This document shows, in pieces, positions 9,949-23,100 of a stretch of DNA of 64,000 bases (within the stretch, counting starts at the first letter, position 1; every line of letters begins with the position of its first letter). This stretch comes from Hydractinia symbiolongicarpus (Eukaryota > Cnidaria > Hydrozoa > Anthoathecata > Hydractiniidae): positions 11,211,001 to 11,275,000 of the forward strand of contig NC_079885.1 in NCBI RefSeq assembly GCF_029227915.1, written 5' to 3'. Under the pieces are notes generated by a model. That model did not search any database. It saw nothing but the letters and a program-made list of their open reading frames with translations, and was not told where the DNA came from. The translations under genes and the position numbers were made by a program.

Positions 9949-10058
9949 AATGCCCGTATACGTGTGTCCGTCCGTCCGTCCGTCTGTCTGTCACGCAAAA
10001 TGGTAGCTTAGCTGCGACAAGCGAACCCGTGGATTTTTCCACGGGCTAACGACCAGTA
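9949..10058 (-). repeat. Family M repeat, copy 4
   Basis: Reads ATCTATATTATAATGCCCGT, then (GTCC)n(GTCT)n, then CACGCAAAATGGTAGCTTAGC, then CCGTGGATTTTTCCACGG and GCTAACGACCAGT. This is the cleanest single copy in the window. Confidence 0.7.
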
Positions 10059-11152
10059 TTTATAAATTAGATTTAGTTAGATATATAACGGGCTATTATC
10101 GCGAGCCTTCAGGCTTGGCCGACGAAACAATTTTTTTGTAGAGTAAAGTGTTTTGTTCTTTAAAATATAGAATAAATAAATTTAACATTTTTAACTGATT
10201 TAAGGTATGTACAAAATAAACTTCTCATAACAGCTTGATTGATGAGTTTGTTTTAGAATCCATGTGTCTCACTAGCAGGATTCTTATGTAAAGTCTTGAA
10301 CATGATATGAAAAAATTGATTATCGTCTTATTATTTGTTTGGTCCATTAGGTCTAAAAAAAATTATTTGGATAAGATTAGTAATATAGGAAGACAACATT
10401 TCTTAGGTCTTTCTTTGGTGGGCGCATGGGTGCAGTACAACATAAGCGAATGTTTAAACGTGACTTTTGATAGTATGAAAATGGCCTTTGTAAGATCACC
10501 GACGGCTCGCAGAATTTGTATCTTTCCCAGTCCGGATATTCAAAAGGGAAAAAGAAGCTCATGGAACAGGGTAGCTTATATATACCTCAAGAAAAATTGT
10601 CCTGTGAATTAATTTTTGAGAATTTCGTATGTATTTGTCAATTTCTAAAAAATCAGTTTTCGCAAAAATTGGTGAAAAGCTGGCTATTCGCGAAATTTGC
10701 GGATTCTTACGGCGTTCCAGCTGTACGACTGTTTTTGTCTGATATTCGATCGCATATACACGTGTTTTGATCGTCGAGGGTTAACGTACTTTTTGTGTGA
10801 GAATACGTGTGTGAATCCCAAAATGCATCATACCTGCTTAAAGTTGCTGACTTCGGATTCTGTAACTAAAAAATAAATATAGAAGATTTAACAAAATACA
10901 GCCTTTTTTAACTAATTCAAGTGAATCAGAAGTGGAAGTAATATTTATTTAGAACCCGATTGTAATTATAAGTGCTTAATAGGTGTTTACCCTAAACACG
11001 ACTTGATTTGAAATTTATAATTAGCTATAATAAATATTCAATTTTTAAAATAAACGCCCTTTCTAACTAACGCTAGCCTTTATAAACGTTCACTCAATTG
11101 TCAAAGCAACTAAAATATTGGGAAACTCAAACTCATGTATTAATTGACAAAA
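10059..11152. other. Convergent intergenic sequence, no supported gene
   Basis: Lies downstream of the RNF212B-like stop codon (minus strand) and after the repeat nest. Both strands are open over about 10377-10610; neither product resembles a family I know. The minus frame is rich in Pro and aromatic residues (FPFEYPDWERYKF). It is treated as noncoding or relic. Confidence 0.35.
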
Positions 11153-14100
11153 TTAAGGGGCAGTTATTTTAGCATGTGCGTTTATTTTAATTTTTACGGC
11201 AGTAAATAACAATTGTAAATTCGCGCTGAAACGCTTTAATACCTGTATCGGTCTGCGTTCATCTCCAGGTGTTCGAGATTGTTGACACATTTGCGGATGG
11301 ACGGGTGACGCCACACTTCTTCCTGCAATATATTTTGTAGTTGGCAAACACAAATTATAAAATCAAAGTTATTAAACTGCCTAAAGTGATCAACACGAAA
11401 TTTAAAAATCTTTATTTTCATTTTATTTGCTTTCCTTCCAACTCTATTTAGCCGGTAATCTACAACAAATATTTTTAAAAAGACTTAAAGAAAGGTCATC
11501 ATAACAGAAGACTAAATTACATTTTGGGTCTAATAGTTTTTTGAAGTTTTGTGAAACAAAGTATGCTCAACGTTCAAATTCAGTACACATTGTAAGGGAT
11601 TGAAGAGGTAAAATGGTTTTCATAAAAATATTTGTAAGATTTTTGTATAAAAAGACAAACAGGGCAATTGTTCGAAACAGGGCATTATTGGGAAAGCGAG
11701 ATTTGTCTGTATTTTTTTTTAAAGTGACGCGAGGTGTTCAGGTTTGTTCGATGATAGTAAATTATGACCCCCATGAAAATAATTTTCAATATTTGTTGAT
11801 AAAAGAAATTTCTGTCGGCAATGTGTGTGAAGCCAAACGAGTTAGCAAAAAGTAATTCGATTTATATTTTACCACTCTATGTCCAGAATATACCCAGCCT
11901 CACAGTTAAACACGTAATTATCACTTCGTGCTTTTCATAGTGAAAATGGAATCAGAATCTTCAGAATTGTACGCGCTACGAAGGGTAACGTCGTTATCAA
12001 AGAAACGCTAATTAAAAGCAATTTTACAGATTAATTTTAGCTTAAAAATTCTGTTTCACATACCATTCAAGTTTTGAGCAATTTTACTAGATGTGCTTTT
12101 CAAGTAAGTCAGCGAACTGAAATAAAAAAATTAAATAAATTAGAAATATACAAGAAGAAGATGTCTTTGAAATATTAACATCATTCTGCCGGGGAATGTT
12201 GAATAAAGAAAATCGCGAACAGTCTGAGTAGTAGCATCCCAAGAATCCAAGACATTTCGAATCATGCGAAATTTTTTCACAGATATTTTTGTAGGAGAGT
12301 TTTTTATGCTAATGAGACGGTGTGAAAAAGCAGGTTTTAATTCAACCCTACCACCAATTCGACTTCCCTCTTTACAAATTTCGCTTTAAAGTTAGTAAAC
12401 ATATTTTTGATATAAAATGAAAGTTTTGGCGGGAAACTTTCGAAATGGCTTCCAATTGTTTAAGACGTAGCAAAAAAGACAACAATTTTCGAAATTAAAA
12501 ACACTGGAAGCACTGTGGAGGATTTCTATTCTGATTTTAAATTCTGAAAGATAATATGTATGCAACATTTTTATTACAATACACTAAAATAAGGGTGCTA
12601 AAATATTTTGGTGTAATTGGCTGTCTTTCAGGGTAATCTCGCCATCTGACCCACGTAAAGTATAAATCACAAAATCAGAAAAGTCACGAAGTTTTATTAT
12701 CAATGAAAAACGATTTAAATGCGAACTGGGTAAAAACCTTATAGTACTTACAGTGTCGTGTAAAATAATACAATTATCAAATCATTATTTAATTTTGCGC
12801 ATGAAAAAAAGTAGATTTTTCGCGAGAATTTATTTTCGCGAATCTAGAAAAAAAAATTTTCGAGGGAATTTGATTCCCAAAATTCTAGAATAATTTGCGA
12901 AACTCGCAAATTTCTCTTTTTGCGAAAATTTCTTTCCTTTAGGGTAGCAACATCGTTGTGTTGTGTTTCGTTAGTCGTTGTGTTTAGGTAAAAATGTTCG
13001 AAACAAACCGTGATTGTGGTGACGGCGATCGCATGTGTCTTTGACTTGAATTAGGCACATTGTTCCTGAAACCAAACTTTGAAAGCTTATTAAAACAACC
13101 TAGTAGAAGATGAAGTTTAAAATTTCCGCTCTTATCAGAATCTTAAAAAAATATTGTCAGCAAGAGCTTCCTTATTTCTTCCAAAACTGCGGCGACAAAA
13201 TTAAACGATGGGGGAGAAAAAGTTCAGTCACAAGCTCATAGGTCGATTTTCTGATTGACAACATTTATAAGTTTTATATACAAACGGCTTTACGAGCATT
13301 TTAAAACTTAATAACCCCCGTAATAAAATTTTTGACAGCCTTCGCAGCTTGCAGACAAATACATGGATAGACGGACAGACAGAAATTCATACATATAGAG
13401 CGTTTACCTTGGAGACGAGCCTAGAGGCGAACAGCTTATTGGACCTGTCAACAAAAATTAAATTTTAATGTTTTCAAATTCTTATTTACTGTCCTTCTTC
13501 TAAATTAATCGGGTTTGTTTCCCCACTTACCTAATTTGCCGTTTATAGGCGGTGTTCTTAATGTAATTCTTCCAGGTGTGACCATCGGGTTAGTATTTCG
13601 TTGAATCTAAAAATGTGGAAAAAATTCTAATTTTTTTGTACTTTTAGACTTTGCAACAACAAATGCAAGTTTGTAAAACAATAATATTTGTAGACTTTAT
13701 CTTTAACGGTCCTTCTCCATGGTGCATAAAAGAATGTGGATAAAATTTAAAACTATACAAAAACAAGCTGCGTTGTTGTGATGATATTAAAAAAATTCAT
13801 AATATAGAAAGACTTTTGGGTAGTTAAACATCGTAAATGTGGAATGATAAACAATTAAAATGTCGTAGCTAGATGTGCATTCAGGTTATGTTTAGCTGAA
13901 AACTTTAAAATAAATATAGTCAAGATTTGTATACACTCCACATAATTAATCAAGGTTCCACCAACATTTAGAATTGTACACAACAATGAAAAGAAGGGTA
14001 AAAAAGTAGAGAAAGTTAAAAATTGACAATGAAAAAGGTGGTGTGCAAACGTGAACAAAAAAGCACCATTGGCGAAAACAGCGCGCGATCGACATTTGTA

Positions 14101-17100
14101 GACAGCGGCGATTTGCGTTGCATTGCGTTGTAAGAATTCTTATCTAAATGGTGTGAGTGAAGAAAGGAGAAAAAAAGGAAAAAAATAATCTAAAACAAAA
14201 AGCCACAAAAAAAATTATCCATAAAAATTTGTACAAATAAATTATTTCTTTGCATTTTATCACATCAGGAAAAGTATAAAATACCTACCATGGAAGTTTT
14301 ATACGCATTCCGAAAAGAATGATGATTTCTGTTTGGACTAGCTTGATGTGAAGTGAGAGCTGGGCTTCTTCTGGTACTATTGGAAGGGCTCGCGTTTACT
14401 CTCATAGGACTTGGGTGTAACGATGCAGCAGGACTTCTAAAATTAAAAATGGCGGGTTAGCTTGCGATACTCCTTTTTAAATAATCTAGCTAACAGGCCA
14501 ATCTAAACTGTGCCGTATATTACTTTGTGTGGTTGTTTTTTTGCGAATGTGTTTTCGCGCAACGTCTGAATTTAACCATAAAATAGTACTATAACCATAC
14601 TTTAACCATTCTAGTTGTAAAGAATTGTACTTTTACCACATTGACCATTATGGTTTATCACAGATAAAAGATTTCAGTGTTTATCAAAAGAATAAACCAA
14701 AAAAATAATCTAATAAGATTAGCACCTAGTTAGTTACTAGTTAGTTACACTAGCATAACTAGTATAACTAACTAGCTGTTAAACTTATTAGATTTGATTA
14801 GCGTAAACAAAGCTTTAAATTCTATACTTTCTGAATAACATAATTTTTAGGCAAGATTTTTGAAGAAAAGACAAAAAGAGTACAAAACCGATAACTCAAA
14901 GTTCTAATAACTTAAAGTTTTTTGAATTCTCCTTGAATCATTCCATATGTCAAACCTCTAATAACTGGAACCTTACCTAAGTCGAACTAAGTCAGCGATT
15001 TCCTGGGCCAAAAAACCACCGATAAGTCCTTTGACATTCCCTAAGATTTCCTGTGCCACTTTCCTGATAACTATCTTAAGAGGATTAATTAATGCCGAAT
15101 AAATTTATTTGGGGATTCATTTTTGCGAATAAGGTCCCCAGAAATATATTTCCGTTTTTTTGACATCTTAAATAAACACTTTATCGTGATTTTGTATATG
15201 GGCAGTTTTAAGGAATAATTTTTGGCAAGGAATAAAGAAATAACTTCTTCTTTTTGTTTTGAGAGATTTACTTTTGCAAACTTTGAAAAAGTCAAAAAAT
15301 ATCAATCAGTGAAGCAGCCTTGACCGTAGCACGAATAGAAATAAGTGTTAAGAAAACGAGCAGCAAGACATAAAAAAAACTACGTGTGGAAAAAGTTATT
15401 TCAAGCCTTGTTCTGTTTTTACATATTAATATTTGTACATGTCGACACTAGAGTGCAATATTGTTATTCTGCAAAAATCACATTTTTGGTTATAAAGGTA
15501 GTTATAAATTTGATAATAGGGTTTAATAGGCAAGGTTTTTTTTATTGTATATTATATAAAGAAGGATAGGGATTTTATTAAACAGATGTATGACTTTGTA
15601 AACAATCTGGCTTTAAGTTTTTCGACATAAGATATATTTCGAACCGAGATATATGTGATTTAGACGTTCTAAAGGCATAAAATGCGATAAAAACACTTGC
15701 TCTGATTCAGTTTAATGTTTACAAAAATGCACTGCAGGCTTTTAGATTTGATTGATCAATATGCAAAAAACAAATACCTGTAGTTCTGTTGCGAAGATCT
15801 GGGAGATTCGTTAAACTGACTATTAATGCTCATGAGAGAGTGGTTGGATAAACCTAAAAAAAATAAATTAATTCATTAATTCAAAAATTATTCCATAATT
15901 GTTTACATAATTTCCCATTACAATTTAGCTACAGAGACAGTGCCTGACCATTAAGAGATCAAAGTGCTGACATGTTGTCACAAAAATATATATTCAAACA
16001 AAAGTATTTATCTCTCATCCGTCACTTTACGAACGTGAAAAAGACTAATGAGGAGTAGTAAGAAACTCACTTCGTAATAAAGATGGCGTGATTGGATTTT
16101 GTGGTGTTTTTGGTGCTACTGGAGTTAGTGGGTTCGTGGATACACTGAATTTGAAAAAAAAGTAAATATAAAAATATAATTAGATAAAAAAATAAAGAAG
16201 ATAATTTTGTGGAGAGGGGAGTTTAATGTTACCAAAGGGGTAATATAGTTAAGGGCTATATATTTAGGTAAAGAAATGTTAAAAATGAGGGACTGAAGAA
16301 ATAAAACAAAAAATCTGTTTTCTCATTATTTCCTTCAATGCACACATAACACCAATCGACTGTAGGGTTCTAAGAGTTAGTACATTAAGGTCTAGTTACT
16401 CCAAATCCTTCTTCAGTACATAAAATGTTTTAATAAAGTTTCTGGTTATAATGCAATGAGAAAAAATCCAGTTATTCTTATATGCTTGACTGAAGGTAGG
16501 TCTATAAAACTTACGTTGCAAAACGTCCATGGTGTTATGAAGAAGTTAATGTCAGTAAAATTGGGTTAACACATTGCTAATGGGGCAAAGAAGAAAAAAA
16601 TGATTCTTATTCCTATACACGACTATACTGGTTGCTATCAAAAAATGAAGAAAAAGAAACAGCCCTGAAATTAAAATTTGTGTTTTGCAAAGCTATAGAT
16701 GCGTGAAAGTTTGTACCTGTCGCTATTAATCACATCTTTTGGTTGGTATCCCTAAAGAAAAAGATCGTCAGTCAGAATAAACAAATAAAAAACGCCTAAT
16801 TATATTATGTTTTTCTTTATGTTTTCCTTAAAAACTGCTTTTAAAAACTTTCTTGTAAAAGGACAAAGAAAAACATATTCTTGGGATTAAATCTTTTCCG
16901 CATCTGAAATTTTTAGTATTATTAAAGGATACAGAGAAAATATTTACCTGTGACATTATAAATTTCTTCAGCTGCTCGTTCTCTTTAACAACATGCCGAT
17001 ATTTTCTATGAGAAAAGATAAAATATAGTTATTATTATATAAGACTAGCTGGGTGATCTGGCGTTGAAACCCAAGTTGAGAACTGGACAGTGTTGCATAT

Positions 17101-20100
17101 ACAGATGGAGCAGACAGCATGTTGCAAATTTTAGGGAAACGTCCACAGTAATATAGCGTTCCAGGTGTAATGTAATTTTAAGAAAATTTTTGCACAATTA
17201 TTTTTTGTAAAAATTAATTTACAGTGGAAAGTTTTTATACAACATATCGCACATCTGTGTGTACTTGCAGAATGCTTTTTATAGAATAGCCATCTAGCAA
17301 TGTCGTTTTAAATAAAATCACTGGCAATCACTACCCATACAATCACAGTGCATAATTTGGGTGCTTAATTATAATAGTCATGTCAAAGAAAAGAAAAAAA
17401 CTCTAGATTTTTAATAACAACAAAACAAGAAGTAGACTATCGCAAAGAGGAAGTGAAATGATATTAACACTAAGCATGACAAACGAGATAATGAACCCTT
17501 AGCTTCACTTTTAACTGGGAGAGACTATAACTTGACAATTGACGATTGCTTAACCTGTTATTGTTCAGTTCTAGAGAAGAATGTTGTGAACAAAACTTGA
17601 TTCAATTTTTGAAAACAGAATAAAGAACTAAAAAAGTTCCTTGCTTTTTCTTTGTAAAAACACAAATAATTTAAAATCATATAGAAAATAAAAATTTATA
17701 TAACATCGTTTTCGAACGAGGAAAGACGATTTCATTATTATTTTCAGTTTTCTTCATTTAAATGACAATGTCACTTAAGGGTCTGTTATACGTAGTAAAA
17801 TTTGCAATAGCAAACTTGTGCAAGTAAAATAAAGGCCAGGATTTGCATGCCCATTTTAAAGGGTACTTGCCATTACATAATTGTCATATCAGATTTACTA
17901 TTGATTTACTTTGTTATATACTGTTTTCTTTTAATAACTAAGCATTCTTCTTTAATGTTTCATTTACTTTAATTTGACATTTTATTGGTTCGATTTTATG
18001 AGTGTTTATTCGCTATAGCAAAAGTCGATTTTTATAATCGCTTTAAATGAATCCGAACTTGCATAAGTTTTTGTACAAGCCCATCCACAATACATAATAG
18101 CAGTTGCTATTTGTTATGGCAGATTATGCTGCGTGTGACAAATCCTTTACGTCAATAAAAGCCAAGATGGATTGTACCCTTACTCTTATGTATAACAACA
18201 CGTATCTCCAGAGAATAGTTACCGCCTGATATTGTTGGGAAGGCTAACATAGTCCAATGAAAATCTCTGGTCTATGAAGAGGCTTAAACTGATAATATTG
18301 CTTAAAAATCACTTTCTAAATCAATACAAACTGCCAACAAACCTGTCTAATTCTTTGGCTTGATTCAGCATATCTGCAGCTTTTGCTAACTAAAAATCAA
18401 AACTCGTGGCATACTTTCCATCTAGTGAAATACTAACATAACTATCTTTCAGTTACATCTCGCATAAACAAAATCAAGTGCAATGTTATGTTTATATACA
18501 TTTTTTACTATCCTAGTAAATATACTGCATAACTGCAATTCTACTTCACACTGACGTTCATCCATCTGTGCATGGAACTCTTTTTTCAAGCCACTATTAT
18601 TAAGAGATTTCTACATCGCGTTTACGGTTGTTAGGAAAATTATAATTATAATTTATTAAAAGAATGTAACAGGATTTCCAGGCAAAAAATCCGAATACCT
18701 GATGCTTACGGAACATTGCCAGTCTTTGTTTGTGGCCCTTCTGAAATTCAGCCACCTAAATACAGAATTGTAAGTACTAAAATGTTTATTTCATTTTTCT
18801 GTCAAAAAGATGGGTACTACATGTTTCTTGAGACAGACTTTAACTTCATTTTTATGCCTAAATTATGCTTTATTGTTTTACTCCCAAAAAAATAACACTA
18901 AATTCCCACACATTTTCAAACGCATTTTCTTTTGTTTTTTACCAATACACCCCTTCTTACCGTCTTTGAAGAAGTAGTCCAGTGAAAATTTCAATTTTTT
19001 TTAACCCTGTTAATCAGATGTAACATTAAAAAGTTTTTTTCAAAATTTGTGTTATATTTAGAAGTCATGAGTGCCTAAATTTGTTACAATCATGATGTCA
19101 CTGGTGAAAGAAGTTACAAGTTTTTTAAGAGTAACAAAAATGTTGTAATGTATTTGAAAGTAATGTCATGGACCTAATATCCTTAAGCAACAATAACTCT
19201 TCAAACTGAATAAATATTCGTGTGAAGAGGATAAAGCATCAGCAGCAATGCAATGAAACATTTTTTCAAATTAAAACTTTTATAATAAAGCTGTTATTAT
19301 AAATTCACAGATTGTCATTGCAATGATATGTTGCAAGTTCTGAATTTATATATTTCACCGATTTTTTTCTTATTATTTCTTGGATAGGAAACAGCCAAAT
19401 TCTTTTGGCTTGGTGAAACACTAAGTTTGTGTTTAAAATGGATGGTCTTGGCTTGCATGAGTGTAAAGGGGATACTATGAAACACATATAAACCTAACTA
19501 CAAAAAAAGCAATACACATAACACGTTTCACATTTTTTCTAACTTAGAAACCTATTTGACTGGAGGAAAAAGTCCAAAAATAAAAACTGAAAGGCACTCC
19601 AAAACATAGCAATCAGTAAAATTAAACGTTATATTTAGCTATTTAACTTTAAATAAATGAAGCTAAAATTGTAGAGGCAATCTCAAGTTTTCCAAGTTCT
19701 TTGCACAGACTGTATTAGAACTTCAAAAAGATTTAAGAAAAAAATTAACGTACTTGTTGCACTTGTTGTATCTGTTTAATCGCACCTTTACAAACATCCC
19801 TAATATCTGTGAAATATATCTGCACATCTGGTTTCATCTAAATGTAACTTTTAGTATTGTTGATACAAATTCTTCAAAATAAACGCATACAGGTTTCTCA
19901 TACATTATAATTCTTCAAAAATTACAAAAACAAAATACCTGGTTTGTTAAGGGTATAGCACCAGAATAGATTTGACCACATGTCTTGCATTTCTTTTCAG
20001 TATCTGAAAATATGACGAAAAAAATTCTCAACAAAAAAATCTTTACAAAATCAAAGAAAGTGTTAGTAAGGTAAATTTTTAAAGGCACGGATGTTCTGAC

Positions 20101-23100
20101 TACAGGGGCTAAAATTTGTTACTAAAATCTAAGTGCAGCAGTGTTATTTATAAGTTATTTATCTCACTTCTATCAGGTAGTGATTATGAAGTGAATTTCA
20201 ATTTTAAAATGTCGTCACTTTTGGTGTATAGGCAGTAGATATACCATGATTCATGACTTTTATTAATCCAGTAATCCACTAAAAAGTTGACAAAAGGGCA
20301 ATTGGTTTAGATGTAATGACTAATTTTAAGTTATGAAACAAAATTTCATAATAATCAAAATTATCATAAGTAAAAAGGTAATTATCTTTTTATAGGGTGC
20401 TCTACAGCAATCTAAGAGTATTAGTTTAACAAATATTTTTGTATTAGCCATATTCTCTGAGTTTTAGAATATAGGGGACGAAAAGAATTTATAAAGAAAG
20501 TTATCAACTTGTACCAACTAAATAAGGAGAAAATGTCAGATCAAATATTTGTTATCAAATTCCTTGGTCTACACATTGATTAAGCTTGATCTGGCACATT
20601 TTTATTCTATCAGCTTGCATCAACAGGTGATTACTCTGAAATAACGCACTTTAGTAGTGTAATTTCTCTAGAATTTTAGTTTTGAAGGATATGTTTTCCC
20701 TTTCGACAAATAAGCTGTTTTAAAGAAATAAGATTACTTGCTTCAATTTAACTAAAAACACCTGTTATCAAGGGCTTTGTATTACTATAATTATTATAAT
20801 ATTTCCAATACCATGAAAGTTTTTTATAATATTCACAAAATGTCTAGCATTTCATTTGTGATCTAAGTATCCTTTTGGTTTTATTAGAATGTAGAAACTA
20901 CAGCCCATGGAGATACAAATATTTGAGACAATATTTTTGTCAAAATTATACTTTCACTACATTATTATTATTCAACTCAAGAGATTATGAAAAATTATGT
21001 GGCAAGGTAGCTAGGTTTTCTCACTTTTAACCGAATACAAAGTATATGCAGTTAATTATCACAGAGAAAAGGATAAACAGCAGCAAAATGTGTTTGCAAT
21101 AAATGTGTCTTATGATTCCTACCAGTACCGAAAACAATGCCAGATTGCCACAATTTAGGTATGCTGGACAAAGGTACTATGAATAACATTAAAATAAGCA
21201 TACTCATTGTCTCAATTACTTGACCATGCTTGACCACCAAACGTTTATGACAAGAAGAAAATACCTTTGACTTTAGAGCTGTTTAGCTAGCTTCTTATAT
21301 ATTAGTCAATTTCTCGTAAATGTTAAGAAATCTTGAATATCTCTGGAGTTTGTACTATTACCATCAAGATAACATTTACAATTTTTTTAATGTAAAATTT
21401 TCTGTCCTATTATCCTAACATCCATACAGCAAGCCCTTGTTAACAAGTTAAAAATAACAAAAAGCTGTCCGTCATTAACACTGGGACATATCCAGTTCTA
21501 TAAAGTCATTCATTATGTAAACAGAATGTTTTTTGTTTTTAGATGTCCTTGCATGGAATGTGTAACAAGCAATATCGCAGCATAAGCAAAAAATTTTCCT
21601 GATAGAAATGTAAATCTACTAATGTATAGTTTGCAAGTAACCTCGTTGGTTTACTGAAATATAAACCAACTACTAAATAGTTTTTTGCAGTGTTAGAAAA
21701 TAACACATATCTTAAAGGGATTTCTGCATATTAAAGACGATAAAAAGTTTTCATTAAGTCTTTTGCAATTTTTTGAAAATCTTTATTCGTTCTTGAGATA
21801 TTTAGCTTCAAAGATTCCATCTGGTGCAATGACATCATCATTGATGCAATAGGTTAGTAAGCACAAACTTAATAATTTAAATATCTTGCAAACTTACAAA
21901 ATATCAAAACTTTTAGCGGTGTGGACTTATGCTCTTGATAATGTGAAGTTTTGTAGCTTAAAAGTGATCTCATTTTTAATTACGAGTAGAAATGGAACAC
22001 CAACATTTTTTGGAAAAGTACTTATGACATCATAAGTTTTCAGATTTTAAATATTTAAATATTTAATAAGGACTTGATAAACAACTTTTTATTCTACATA
22101 TAAAAATATTATTTTCAATGCAGGAATCCCTTTAAAACTTACCCCCTTTAAAACAACTTCATCTCATAACAATCATATAACATTAGTATTTAATCTTTTT
22201 GCCTGATTTACCTTTATAAGAGAGTACTAAAATAAAAAAAATCCAAGGGTAAACAAGCTACTTCCATGCAAATCCAATCGCCATGTTGAAAAAGAGTACC
22301 TGTGTAAGGCAGTAAACATCAAAATATAGATGTCATCTAGCTGGTCGACAAAATGATTGAACTTTTGATAGGGGAATTATATATGAATTTTAATGATTAC
22401 AAATTTCGTATATCTGTGCATGGGATGGAAGGAAGCTTTAAATTAAATTGAATTAATTTTTGCTCACTTGGCAAGTCTGAAAAAAAGAATGTGATTACAT
22501 TTTATTTCACAAGTTAACCCTTAGGAGACATAAAATGAAATTTACATATATAATGTAAACTTTGTATCTTGTAATCAATATTTTGAGACTTTAGTTCTTA
22601 GAAATATACATTTAGTTCCTAGTTGTACCAGGAATTCCTTCCTTTTTGATTTTGTCTGAAAAACAATGCCTTTCTAGAAATCCCTTTGTTTTTGTTGTGC
22701 TAGGTATAGCTCAACAAAAACTATCTAAATTCTACTTTTCCTTTTTAAGTTTTACACCCACCTCACATTCACAAACTGAAATAACAATTAGAATGTTTTT
22801 TTTAGGTTATATCTAAGGCAAATTCTATATGACAGTAATTTGACTACACAAAAATAAAGGCATTCTACTTTACAGAAACTTCATTTCCTATATCTAAGTA
22901 AGTTTTCAAGAAAAAACCCTTGGCAAAAAATTATTGGGATATCTTTAGTCAAAATTTAGATTTACTATAGTAAAATTTGGTTATTAGTTTTGTAGTTTAA
23001 TGTATCTCAGCAATAAGTATTCTTCAAGTGAAAAGGTTTACTATTTACAACAACGTCCCTTACATCATTTGAAATATACATAAATATATGTTAGAGGCCA

